Source: Puccinellia tenuiflora (Eukaryota; Streptophyta; Magnoliopsida; Poales; Poaceae). Taken from it: DNA of 64,000 nt. The translations under genes were made by a program, and so were the position numbers. The stretch lies in NCBI GenBank assembly GCA_012064385.1, contig QRDG01002509.1, positions 1-64,000 on the forward strand, given 5' to 3'. Within the stretch, counting starts at the first letter, position 1; the number at the start of each line of letters is the position of its first letter. Shown in pieces: positions 43,990 to 54,630 of the stretch. The notes under the pieces are model-generated. The model was not told the origin of the DNA. It was given only the letters and a program-made list of their open reading frames with translations, and searched no databases.

Positions 43990-44330
43990 TAACGTAATTG
44001 AGCCGTACGCCGAGTGCCGAAGTGTCATTTTCTCGAATAAAGGGAACATACAACACCACTTTGCCGAGTGTCAAGTAAACTCGAGAATGTCTCAGCAAGT
44101 GCCATGCCTGGTTTCCGAGTGCCTCCTGTCAAAACACTCGGTAAACATTTTTCGGTCATTGAGCCCGGCTGTTGCCACGTGTAGTATGAAAAACACTCGG
44201 CAAAGCTTGCTCGAGTACGTGTTTTGCATATTACACTCGGCAAAGCCTCTGAGGAGGCACCAAATCTGCCATGTGTCCTCTTTGCCGAGTGTATCTGCTA
44301 AAATACACTCACAAGTAACCTATTATTATT
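43990..44330. repeat. CACTA remnant: cluster of CTTTGCCGAGTGT repeats
   Basis: TTTGCCGAGTG or its complement CACTCGGCAAAG occurs at 44060, 44134 (variant), 44194, 44234 and 44281, in both orientations. This motif marks the ends of a different grass CACTA group (recollection). No CACTA terminus or transposase is present, so only the subterminal part remains. Confidence 0.65.
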
Positions 44331-44559
44331 TATTTTTGTAAATTCTGCAATTAAAGAAATACATATGTAGATCACACATTTCATAGACATTTCACATGCA
44401 ATTCAGCATATGCATCGCACCGTAAAGTCGAGCATACAACCCGACATAAAAAACAGTCCATCATGGACAACATACAAGTCACAAAGATCATCAAGTCGAC
44501 TCACATAGTCCATCTTATGTTGAAATACATAGAATAGTCCATAAACATGTAAGAAACCA

Positions 44560-44945
44560 CAAATGGAGCTTGAGCTGCATGGTTGCTGTTTTTAAAATTT
44601 TGAAATTGCCATTTATATGTTCCAAACCATTCGGTAAAACATTCTAGCGATAATGTTGAAATCTACCATCGTGCAAATTTAAATCCAAAATTCGTTATAT
44701 TATGGCTACAAAAAAGAAAAATCTGACAAAAAATTAAGTTTTGAAAATGTGTACTGTTCACCGTGCCTAGATCCACCCATTTGTCATTTTCTCAACCCAT
44801 AATACAACGAATTTTGGACTGAAATTTTGCACGATGGTAGATCTCAACATTATATCCCTAATTTTTTTGCCGAATTGTTTGAAACTTACAATTACCAATT
44901 TTGAATTTTTAGAAAAGAGCTCCGTGGAGATCGGGAGCCATTTGT
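44560..44945. repeat. Large imperfect fold-back, arms about 147 bp
   Basis: Arm 44560-44706 is the imperfect reverse complement of 44797-44945, with about 90 bp between. The best-matching core is TCTACCATCGTGCAAA...AAAATTCGTT and its complement. No terminal signature or target duplication was identified. Confidence 0.7.
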
Positions 44946-45612
44946 CCGCTCTCATATACATGTCACATACATAGCATAGTCCATCAAAAGTTTGACATAG
45001 TCCATACGGTCGCATATAGGGCATACAATGTATATGATACAAATCGACAAAGTGATGACATGTTTAGAAATGGACTTTGCACGTCAAGCATTGCCAACAA
45101 CATGTACGTCCACTACCAAAAACATCCGCGAGACAAAACTATAAAATGAATACGGTATTACTCAAATGTTTGAATGACTTTAAAATAATGGAATCTAGTG
45201 TGTGTAGTCCAGGTTTGGTACATCGTATGGTGTTGTATTAGGCATCTGTATAGAATCTTATTTCATGTCTACACTTTAGCATCAAGAGTCCAGGGCGAAC
45301 CGGAGTTACTAACGATACGATGGAGTACCACCATGAGGGGTGGTTGGGCTATGTGTAAAAGGAGTACAACCTCTAGGTTCATTTGATCCGGTTGATCCCT
45401 ACATATTGAAGCAAGATACAACAAATGCAAATCTCTATGGCTAGGAAGAACAATTACTGGTGATTGAAATTTTTGAAGGGACCTAAGCGAAGTGTTTGGA
45501 GCACATGAAGGAGGAGGTGGCATAAATGTTGGCATCTATGGTATTGGTGGCTGTGGATTGCCAACTTGCAGACAAGAATACATGGTATGGAAATTAGTTG
45601 ATAAGCAGTAAC
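44946..45612. other. Intergenic sequence
   Basis: No supported gene. Minus-strand open frame 45269-45535 is short and without motif. Confidence 0.45.
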
Positions 45613-45900
45613 TGTTGGAAATATGCCCTAGGAGAGGCAACAACAATGCTGCTATTATTTATTTCCATGGTCATGATTATGTTTATGTTCCATGCTAGAA
45701 TTACATTAGTTCTCGAATATGGGATTTAGAGGAAAACCTACTTGCATGTTTTAAATACTAAACACCAACCAGGTCCCTAGTCAGTCCTCTGGACTAGCTC
45801 ATGTGTTATTGACGATATTTTTTTTTATCATGGGCATATTAAGTGTTATGAGGATGCCCACAATAATGAGAGCACATTGTTACATTTATATCTAGGAACT
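45613..45900 (+). repeat. Truncated, diverged BARE/WIS/Angela-like LTR start
   Basis: Begins TGTTGGAAATATGCCCTAG, the hallmark start of Triticeae BARE1/WIS/Angela Copia LTRs (known). It continues with recognisable but diverged sequence (TTTCCATGGTCATGATTATG, GTCCCTAGTCAGTCCTCTGG, ACTAGCTCATGTG) before fading. No partner LTR or internal region. Confidence 0.65.
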
Positions 45901-46332
45901 GAGATAGTGTTACGGTTTTAGGAAAGGAAATATGAAAACCACTTTATATCTAGATAGTGTTACATTTATATATATCACTTATGTCTATTAATTAATATTT
46001 GTTCACAATCGTATAACCACTTTAAAAGAGATGTAGTTCAAGAAAAAAATTAACAGAGAGAAAAGAGATAGATGGATAGTTAGCAACGCTCGGGGCACTT
46101 GGCTAGTGTAGCATAAAGGCCAATAATATTTGCACACCGTAAGCATGACTACAACATGAACACAATATTTGCAGTAGAAACACCCATGTACGTGTTTACA
46201 ACAAAAAATAAACGAGTTGCATCATGTGAAACTAACATATGTGTCACTAGAAATCACAAATCACTAACCTTTGTTTTGGGTACCAACCTTGCTGGGAACA
46301 AACCAACTTTGCCGGAGCTGTTCCCAAGTCAG
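45901..46332. other. Intergenic sequence
   Basis: No gene or repeat recognised. Confidence 0.5.
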
Positions 46333-46339
46333 ATCTAGT

Positions 46340-46779
46340 AAGTATCTAGTGCTCGTACTCATTAGGGTGCTCCTCGTGCTACCGCAAAAAAATATTTTTA
46401 AATATTTCAATAACTTCTACTCTAAGAATTTTTTTGGGTGTTCACAAGGTATGTTAGTACAATCTCCAAAAGTTTCAGCTTCAAATTCGAAATAAAGATT
46501 GAAAAATAAAAAGACAAATCTGGCATGAATAGTGTCACTAGTTACACAAACAGACAAAAGTAAAAAAAAAAAAGACACTATTCATGCCAGATTTGTCGTT
46601 TTTGTTTATAAATGGTCATTTTGAATTTGGAGCTAAACTTTTGTGAGGTTGTAAAAACATATATTGTGAACATGCTCAATTTTTCGTATTAAATTTTTTG
46701 AAATAATTAAATTTGACTTTTTTTATGGTAGGACTGATAGCACCCTAAGTGGTGGGAGCACTAGATATCTTCTCAGGCT
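46340..46779. mobile_element. Fold-back/MITE-like element, arms about 200 bp
   Basis: Left arm from 46340 (AAGTATCTAGTGCTC...TTAGGGTGCTCC) and right arm to 46773 (GCACCCTAAGTGGTGGGAGC...AGATATCTT) are inverted copies. They converge on GACAAATCTGGCATGAATAG / its complement around 46513-46532 and 46573-46592. A 26-bp stretch starting GGGAGCACTAGATATCTTCT is duplicated directly at the right edge (46754-46779, 46780-46805). No clear target duplication was found, so the superfamily is open (Mutator-like possible). Confidence 0.6.
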
Positions 46780-46805
46780 GGGAGCACTAGATATCTTCTC
46801 AGGCT

Positions 46806-47340
46806 GGACTCATCCCGTATCGGTCCTTCTTCTCTAGCATGGCGGCACTTTAGACTTTGATTACAGCTTCAACCCTATGTTGATGTTAGCAAGAAAAATC
46901 CATATGAGGATCCCTAGACGGAGGAGCAGCAGAGAAGCGAGAGATGACGACGCACTAGGGACGGGGAAGCGAGGGAAGACACACGTAACATCGGTGGAGG
47001 AGTTGCTATTGTCAAGTCGGGGACGGGAGGGCACCACGCTCCACAAATGGTTGCGGTGCGAAAGGAAAGTATGGAGTGGAGGGCAACAAGCTTGGGCACA
47101 GTGGCCGATCGATCCTCTAAATCGGTCGGTCGATATGGATCACTTAGGGAGAAAATCTGAAAAATATCCTAAACCTAATAGCTTAGTGGTCCAAAATATA
47201 TTTTTAGATTGGGCCAAATTAATTTTACTACGTAGATATTGTATCTCTATCCTCTACTTTCTTTGGGCTAGATTGGGCCGGAGATCCCCTAGGCCCGCCC
47301 CTGCGTCTGATTCCACCCGCTAAGATCATTTAGCGCGTGA
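46806..47340. other. Intergenic sequence
   Basis: Contains an open frame at 46877-47323 rich in Arg/Ser with no recognisable domain; not called as a gene. Confidence 0.45.
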
Positions 47341-48336
47341 GCTAACTAGGGGAGCGCCTATACCCCGACCTGCGCGGAGCGTGCTCGCTCCCGCACGCAG
47401 GGGATTTCGGAATGGGCCTCCCAGTTGCGGCCCAACAACCGGTAATGCTATTATTTTCTCTGTTTTGTTTTTTCTATTTCATTTTTTTCTGTTTTTACTG
47501 TAAAAATTGCGTTCACAATTCAAACACAAAAACCATATATAAGAAATTAGAAAATATATAAATCTATTTGAACAAATTTTTAAAATGAACATTTATAATG
47601 TTTGAATGAATTTTAAAATATGAACAAAATTGGTATTTGAACGGAAACTATTTTTGGACGATTTTAAAAGGCGAACAGAAAAATTCTGTGAATGGAAAAT
47701 ATTTTTGAACGATTTTCAAAAAGTGAAAAAAAGATATTTGAACTGAAACTATTTATGAACGATTTTAAAAGGCGAAGAGAAAAATTCTCTGAATGAAAAC
47801 TATTTTGAACGATTTTCAAAAGGTGAACAAAATTGGTATTTGAACGAAAACTATTTTTGAACGATTTTAAAAGGCGAACAGAAAAAGTCTATGAACGGAA
47901 AATATTTTTGAATGATTTTCGAAAAGTGAAAAAAAGATATTTTAACAGAAATATTTATGAACGATTTTAAAAGTGAATGGAAATTATTTTTGAACGATTC
48001 TAATAAGTGAACATAAAACTACATTTGCACGATTCTAAAAAAAATGAAAAAATAAACCTTCTCAAATTTTCCACAACATATATTTTTTAATATAATACTA
48101 AGAAACAAAAAGACAAACAAAACATTTATATGAAAACATAAAATAAAAAACGGAAAGAAGAAAACCAAAAATAAAAACGAAAACTGAAACAGGAAAAAAA
48201 CGAAACCGAAAAAAAAGAAAAAGAAGCAGGAAAAAAAACAAAAACAGAAAAAAATCCCGAATCCCTTCTTAATGGGCCGGCCCGCTAGCGTCTGTTAGCT
48301 CCGCGTTACGCGGAGCATAGGATTCCGGCTAACTAG
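47341..48336. mobile_element. Mutator-like MITE with 9-bp target duplication
   Basis: GCTAACTAG occurs at 47341-47349 and 48328-48336, bounding a 978-bp element, the 9-bp duplication size of Mutator superfamily insertions. The ends GGGAGCGCCTATACCCCG / complement of GGAGCATAGGATTCCG are degenerate inverted repeats sharing CCTAT(A/G)C and GCGGAGC. The interior holds a minisatellite built on GAACGATTTTaaaaggcgaa (eight copies, 47654-48000) and an A-rich stretch. No coding capacity. Confidence 0.7.
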
Positions 48337-48655
48337 AATGTTTGGCTAGATGAACCACCACCGTCTATTATATATTAGACCTCTTCTTGTGTCCGACGTA
48401 ACCACTATTGCCAATGGATAAAGTGGTCTAGATTTTTCATAAAAGAAGAGAAACACGCACATACAACAGGCAATTTCAGTATCTAGACCGGCTAGGGCGG
48501 GTCAGAATGTCTGGCAAGATGAACTCCCACAGTCTATTAGACCTCTTTCTGTGTCAGGTGTAGCCACTATATATTACCAATGAACGAAGTGGTTTAAGCT
48601 TGTCATAAAAGAAGAGAAACACACACATACTCCAGGCACTTTCAATACCTAGCGT
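48337..48655. repeat. Direct tandem duplication, about 168 bp unit
   Basis: Two copies start AGAATGT(T/C)TGGC(T/A)AGATGAAC at about 48335 and 48503. Both hold GTCTATTA...TAGACCTCTT and CATAAAAGAAGAGAAACAC. It lies just beyond the end of the DUF642 gene and may include its 3' UTR. Confidence 0.75.
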
Positions 48656-48720
48656 GGAAACACCCACGGTACCGACTAAAATGGACTTCCAAAACCGTAC
48701 GTTGTACAGAAATACATACT

Positions 48721-50500
48721 CTACAAACGCAGCCGGCGGGCAGCGGGCTTGCGCTTGTGCACCCCGACGAGCAAGACATCATCAAGTACTGGCCCACACA
48801 ACGTGGCGTCGGATTTCATGAGGTGGTTCGAGCTCTGGAACACCACGCGCGTCGTGTTCTCGATCGCCGTGAACTCGAGCACGACGGATTTGGACCCGCC
48901 CGTGCCATGGGACTCGTACGGCACCTTCAAGCTCTCATGCCCCGCGTACGCCTCCACCGCCAGGGACCCGCTGCACCCGTTGGCCGCATCGCCGACGGAG
49001 AAGGACAGCCTGTAGCACATCCCGGGCACGGTGGCTACCTCCTGCAACAGTGCGCACTCCCTGCCGGCCACCAGCTCCACGGCGCGCTCGCCATGCGGCA
49101 CCTTGTGGTGCGGCGAGTCCACGTACTTGACCACCTTGGTGTCCGACATGACCATCCACCCCGACAGCGGCGTGTTTATATCCTCGATGATCGGCGGCAC
49201 CAACACGCCCCACGGCTCGTCAGGGAAGATGTACGGCCCGAGCTCGAAGTCCCCGTTCCTCAGCATGTTTCCTGATCAAATTAAGATTTCCAAATTTATC
49301 ATACATACAGAGCTAGTGTTTTTTGTTGGAACAACGTACATGCCGAGTTTTCGATAATCTGGGGAACATAGGAGATAGGACGTACCCTTGGTGAAATGGG
49401 GATCAGGGAGGGTCTTGATGGCGACGGCGATGATGAGGGGGCCGCACGCCGGGTCCTCCTCGATGCCGGTGTTGTGGATGTTCAACGATACGGTGCTATG
49501 CCTGGCCTTGAAGGCCCATGCGTAGGAGTCCCAACCTGTGCTGGTGTATATCGTCTGAATCGGAAGCACGCCGAACTCCAGGTCGACCGACACGTTCAGC
49601 TTCTCGGCCTGGGCGCATGACCGCGCGGCCGTGAAGGTGATGGAGTAGTGCGCTTTACGGGTCACGTTGATGAGCTGCTGGATGGTGGCGTCGTTGCCCA
49701 GCCGCACGGCGGACGCCCCCTCCGGCAGCGCCAGGATCATGTCTTCCTCCTGGTGCCCGGGCTCGATGTACTCCACGAACCCAGAAACCTCCCAGCTCGG
49801 TATCGCGTGGCGCCCCGTCACCACCACGCCGTTCATCTGGGACCTGTCGGGCCCCTGGGCGAAGTCTCCGTTGGGCAGTAGCCCTATGCATGCGCACAAA
49901 CATCATCGAATTGTCAGGGTTTTTTGTATTTTGTTTACTGACAGTCCTACTAAGAAATAGTACCAGCACATTAAAGTGGACAGTTTCAGCTGACAAAAAT
50001 TTAAAAGTAGAAATAAAATGCAAGAAAAGGAAAAACAGAACCAATAACAAAAGTCATTCAGAAATTACGAAAAACACGAGCTGCAACCGGGCAAATAAAG
50101 TATTAAAACCAATATTAACTGTCAACACATTTTATTTGAGCTTAAATGTCAACACATATTTTAGTAGTGCAAATTTGTACATTACAAATGCACTAGTGCC
50201 CCATTTTTTTAATGTGCAACTGACCCTTTAAAAAAACAAAAACCCGGAAATAAAATGCACATTACATGTATTTGAGACGAAAAGGAATATTCATACCTAT
50301 ACACTGCATTACGGAGTACTACATCCGTCGTTTTGGTATGCTATAAATTGACCTTCCAAAAGGTCTTATAATTTGGGACACAGGAAGTACGTGGTATATA
50401 TATCAGTTTCCGAGTTCTTACCATCGGTGAGGGCCAGAACCGCTGGAGCAGCCACGCCAACGAGCAAGAAGAGCGCCATGCAACGCGCGCTGTTGGCCAT
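48721..50500 (-). CDS. DUF642 cell-wall protein (BIIDXI/TEEBE-like), three exons
   Basis: Exons read on the minus strand: 50500-50422, 49883-49386, 49271-48721; introns have GT-AG borders and keep frame (predicted 375 aa). Residues 1-23 (MANSARCMALFLLVGVAAPA...) are a signal peptide. Two DUF642 galactose-binding-like domains follow. The first starts LLPNGDFAQGP and contains EGASAVRLGNDATIQQLINV, the second starts MLRNGDFELGP and contains HGERAVELVAGRECALLQEV and CGPVLDDVLLVGV. Paired Cys residues sit in matching positions. Known: DUF642 proteins are seed-plant cell-wall proteins that bind polysaccharides and affect pectin methylesterase activity and growth. The length matches the family and no damage was seen, so it is probably functional. 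A decayed MITE lies in intron 1 and a TATA-like box about 80 bp upstream. Confidence 0.93.
50319..50387. mobile_element. Short decayed Stowaway-like MITE in intron 1
   Basis: Begins CTACATCCGTCG after TA and ends GGGACACAGGAAG before TA. Inner halves pair (TATAAATTGACCTT / AAGGTCTTATA). Probably a deletion derivative, 69 bp. Confidence 0.5.
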
Positions 50501-50574
50501 GATCTCCCACTCCCTTCTCTCGAGTTGTATTGGGGAGAGGCCAGGAACGAACGAAGCTGCCGCGGTGCGGGCCG

Positions 50575-50591
50575 TGTTTCTTATAAGCAGT
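50575..50591 (-). promoter_or_regulatory. TATA-like box of the DUF642 gene
   Basis: The minus strand reads CTGCTTATAAGAAACAC about 80 bp before the start codon at 50500, a plausible core promoter. Confidence 0.5.
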
Positions 50592-50599
50592 GCCGGGAG

Positions 50600-51263
50600 C
50601 TAGTAAGCGAGACGCAGCTAGCTAGCCCAGGGCAAATCTGGGCATGCGCCGGCCGGGCGGAGCGCCGCGAGATACGCCGGGAGGGCACGAGGGGGGAAGG
50701 GGCAGCGGGCATCTCTCGTTTTTGAGGCGATGCAGATAGCCGGCCGTTCGTCCTCTTACCTTCTGCTGCAGGGACACCCGTGCGATCACGTGGCATTCTG
50801 ATTCGTGAGATGCGTAAGAAGATTCGGCTTCCTGTGATCCAGTCTCTGCACGGCCAGGGTACCCAGCCGGCGGAGTGGTGCGCCATCAGCAGAGTGCACG
50901 GCTTCTTCCCCGCGCGCGCCTGGTGTGTCGCCGCCGCGGCTCCTGCCGGTAACCGCATGGAGCCTCGCGTCGCACAAAATCATTTTTTGTTCGTACAATT
51001 CGTCGATTCCCTTGGCTGCCGTTTCCACCGTCCAAAATCATTGTTTAACTCTGATCAATCGCATCTCCTTGTCTCCTGCTTCTCTGCCCAATGTGCATAT
51101 GAACTCCCTTGGCCAAAATTTCCCGCAACCGATCTGTAACATGAATTAATTAAGCCAGGAACAGGAACTGGATCCTCGCGGAAGCTAAGAATCTAACATA
51201 AATTATTTCTTAGACCTGGCCTTTTTTTCTTTGGCCTCAGCTGTTTGTTTCTACAGTACTATA
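50600..51263. other. Upstream region of the DUF642 gene
   Basis: GC-rich near the gene, then mixed. Open frames here have no motif; no gene called. Confidence 0.5.
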
Positions 51264-51955
51264 TCTAAACTATTAAATTGAAACAGGTCTGGTACGGGTG
51301 CGTCGTGGGCGTGACGATTTTCATTTTAGCCCCTAAGGTTTCCAAAACTCAACCCGCAGTCCAGCAATTAAGTTTCAAGATTTACTTTTTAGCCCATGTA
51401 CCGCTTCCACGAACAGACAGAGACACAATACGTGACGGAGCCCACCGATTGGTGAATCACATTATGGTCAACAGAGAGGCACGACCTGGGAGAAAAACAT
51501 TAGGCCCTGTTGCCATGTATTTAGAGGTCTTTCTCGTCGTTTTTCCGTAGCAACGCACGGGCATTGTGATTTTTTCTCTTTGTTATTCTCTTTAACTGAC
51601 ATTAGATTTGTCGAGAAACTCTAATATTGAACAAAATCGTAAATTTTCAATAACAGTTGTGTGCAAAAATAAATCTCCACGCATACATGTTGGAGAGTGT
51701 GTTACTTCTAAAATATCACATGTTTACGAATAGAAGGAATATATTTTTAGATGGCGCAGCATTCCATCATACGTCTATAATTTGTGTTAGTGTGTGACAG
51801 CGACGTCATGTCTTCACTGGCGAGCACATCTACCGGTCGGTGCTCGTAACTATCACACACCTCGAGCGCACGCAATGCTATTTTCTTCACCCTGCCAACG
51901 ATGATTCATTGCAGCGAGCGTTTCCTCCCGTAGCGAAGCACGGGCATTGTGCTAG
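51264..51955 (+). mobile_element. Small non-autonomous Helitron, 692 bp
   Basis: Starts TCTAAACTATTAAATTG after an A and ends with a hairpin CCCGTAGCGAAGCACGGG (51928-51945), GCATTGTG and CTAG (51952-51955), followed by T. These are the standard Helitron ends and A^T site. A second, incomplete copy of the terminal motif (CCGTAGCAACGCACGGGCAT, 51546-51565) lies inside without CTAG. No coding. Confidence 0.8.
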
Positions 51956-53426
51956 TATCAATACAAAAGGCAAACCTTTAATCTCGTTTAAAAAAAAAGT
52001 CCCCTCCCCACACCAACCCTCCCCAAATATTATCAATGTTCCAAGAAATTTGAATTTGAATGTCAACTTGATCAGGTAAACCGGAGATGTTAAGGAGTCG
52101 ACCTTGAACATGTGATTGCGGCATGATCCCCCCCCCAACCTTAATGCTTTTTCTCTATGCTACGTGGGCCCTACATGGTAAAAGAAAGATAGTAGCCTAC
52201 GTCACGAAGGATTCGGAAATAAACATGGTCGCAATCATTGATAGCCGCTAACCATTGTGCCACACATGCTTCACAGGGAATTTAGGGATTTTCTGCCCGA
52301 AAATTTTGAATTCAGATTTTGTTTGAAAATTCTCGGGACATAAATAACCAATATTCCAAAAAAAAATTGACATCAAAAATTAGGAAAGATTCTATGTTCG
52401 TTAGTAACCAGAAATACCGTTGCCCTCCGGTAAAAAAGAACAATTGATAAAAAACCTTGCATCTCACTAGAAGCTTCTTCATTTCTAGACAGTCAAGGCG
52501 GACCTAGCTAGAGAGAAATTGACCCGATGTGGGTGTAAATCGGGCATATTTTCATTAAAATGAGGTGTCAATATCACACAGTACGCCATATATGAGAATT
52601 AACAAGAAAAATTCTCGCACCCGGTGTCGTGTGCACCCGGTTAGATGAAGTTGACACATGACTAGGATTAGCACCACTGTATACAAACATTCATTATATC
52701 ATAGAAATAAAAACTGAATGATTTGTTTTTTACTTTCATTCACCTGCCACAAAGTTCCTCTCTCTCTCTCTCTCATACACACACGACCTTCTTTGGAAGG
52801 TCTTTGTTGACTTTAAATCCCACCTCCAACATGTCGATGTCTCCCCACCATAGTGAGTATTACCCTCTCCCCTCCGCCACCACATTTCCCCGTCACCACT
52901 GTCGGCATCGCCTCGTTGATTGGTCTTAGACACATCAACTCGAAGCTTCATCTCTAACCTCTTTGGATCACCTCCCAGATCCAAATTTCCTCTATGTATT
53001 CTCTTTGCATCGTTGTTCTCTTATGTTTAGTGTTGTCAGTAGATTCGGACGTTATTAGGCATATTCCCCAGCTCTAGTTAGGACCCATAAACCCTACCTC
53101 TAACCACTTGTGAGCATTATATAGGTTGGCTTAAAAAAATCTTACTGTTGATCCCTATAGGTAGGTCCTATACATCAAGCTTCGTAAGTTCTGGACAACT
53201 TTAAAAATTTAATATTTAGACGGGAAAAACATTCTTAGAAGTTCTCCCTTGGCACTAGAAACCACAGTTACCTCAGAGATTACCGCGCATCAACGCTCAA
53301 AAGTTCGTACAAAGCATGCAAGTCCATGTCCACAAGATACAAGAAATGGTGGTTCTGGGCAAACTTCACATGAAAATTCAGGCCTCACATAGCACATTTT
53401 GGAAACAAGCTAAATTTCGGGGCTAA
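51956..53426. other. Intergenic sequence
   Basis: No gene recognised in about 1.5 kb. Contains a CT microsatellite followed by CA repeats (52757-52783). Confidence 0.5.
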
Positions 53427-53841
53427 TGTCGGGGGAATAACTTTCGGGTAGGCCCACAAGTTGGACGACAAACCAAGATCATGGAAGGCCCATGGCCGGC
53501 TCCTATGGTCCGGCTTATTGGACCTACATGTTGGGCCGGCCTGAGGAGTCACCGACTTGGAAGGAGTTCACATACAAGGAAGGAGTCCTAACTTGGAAGC
53601 TACGAAAAGAAGACCTAGACTATCACGAGTAGGACACCGACCTCGGGACAAGCTGGAGGTGACTTGTAACCCCAGGAGCTCCATGTATATAAGGAGGCTC
53701 CTAGGTTCTCGAAATCTATGCTCTAAAGTCCCACAAAACTCGATACTCGAAGTAGCGAGATCGCCACCTTGTAATCGAGATCGCGATCATTAATAACAAT
53801 CAAGCAGGAGTAGGTCTTTACCTCCATTAAGAGGGGCCGTA
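53427..53841 (+). repeat. Gypsy-like LTR fragment
   Basis: Begins TGTCGGGGGAATAACTTTCG. It has the grass LTR pattern: a TATATAAGGAGGCTCCTAGG promoter (53694 on), then ACAATCAAGCAGGAGTAGG and TTACCTCCATTAAGAGGG near the end. It is cut at 53841 by the next LTR. No partner was found. Confidence 0.55.
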
Positions 53842-53972
53842 TGATACGTCTCCGAAGTATCTATAATTTTTTATGTTCCATGCTTGATTATATATCAGCG
53901 CCACATGTTTTTACAATGTTTTTATATCATTTTGACATGATTTATGGAACTGACCTATTAACAAGATGCCTG
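53842..53972 (+). repeat. Truncated LTR related to the 21028-27527 element
   Basis: Starts TGATACGTCTCCGAAGTATC and follows the same text as the LTR at 21028 (TGTTCCATGCTT, CAC ATGTTT, GACCTATTAACAAGATGCC) for about 130 bp, then stops. Confidence 0.7.
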
Positions 53973-53980
53973 CTGATTGC

Positions 53981-54190
53981 TGTTGGGAAACCCCAAGAGG
54001 AAGGTATGAAGCAGCGTAGCGGAAGTTTTCCCTTGATTTCAAAACCAAGGTTGTCGAACCAGTAGGACTTGGAAAAGGCTTAGCAAGGTGTCAATAGTGC
54101 CATTTCTCGATTATTGACGTGGACCTGCACACAATCACCAACAAACTACTTTGCCCCAACAAAACAGAGAGGTTGTCAATCTCTCCGGCT
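53981..54190 (+). repeat. LTR-like fragment interrupted by CACTA element 3
   Basis: Starts TGTTGGGAAACCCCAAGAGG and contains CCAAGGTTGTCGAACCAGTA and GGTTGTCAATCTCTCCGGC. This resembles a common Triticeae LTR start (recollection). It ends exactly where the CACTA terminus begins, so the CACTA probably inserted here. Confidence 0.55.
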
Positions 54191-54410
54191 TCAACTGGTG
54201 GAAAACGGGGCTTTTGTCCCGGTTCCCCAGCCCCTTTCGTCCCGGTTGCGCAACCGGGACAGCGCAATCGGGACTAAAGCCCCAACCTTTAGTCCCGGTT
54301 CTGTTACGAACCGGGACCAAAGGGTCCCGACGTGGCAGCGCGCAGTGCCGCGCCTGTCAGAGGACCTTTAGTCTCGGTTCTAGCCACGAACCGGGACTAA
54401 AGGTTTATTC
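54191..54410. repeat. Right terminus and subterminal repeats of element 3
   Basis: After the terminus come alternating GTCCCGGTT / AACCGGGAC copies (54217, 54238, 54252, 54291, 54308, 54372 and 54389), partly as inverted pairs. Confidence 0.85.
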
Positions 54411-54630
54411 GGGTTTTTTTGTTTTGCTGTTTTTCTTTATATTGTTTGTTTGTTTTACTGTTTTTCGTTTATTTTTTCATTTATTTTTTTCTTTTTAGGA
54501 TCCAATTCGACGATACTATGTATATACAAAACAACTAAAGAAGGAATTACACAAACATCGCCATAAGTTGTCGAATCTTTACATATAGTATCATATAAGT
54601 TGTCCAACCCTATTAACATACACAAAACCC

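Noticed and set aside
45269..45535. Minus-strand 88-codon open frame
   Set aside because: No motif and no supporting context; likely chance.
48757..49275. Plus-strand 172-codon frame opposite DUF642 exon 3
   Set aside because: Antisense shadow of a well-supported coding exon.
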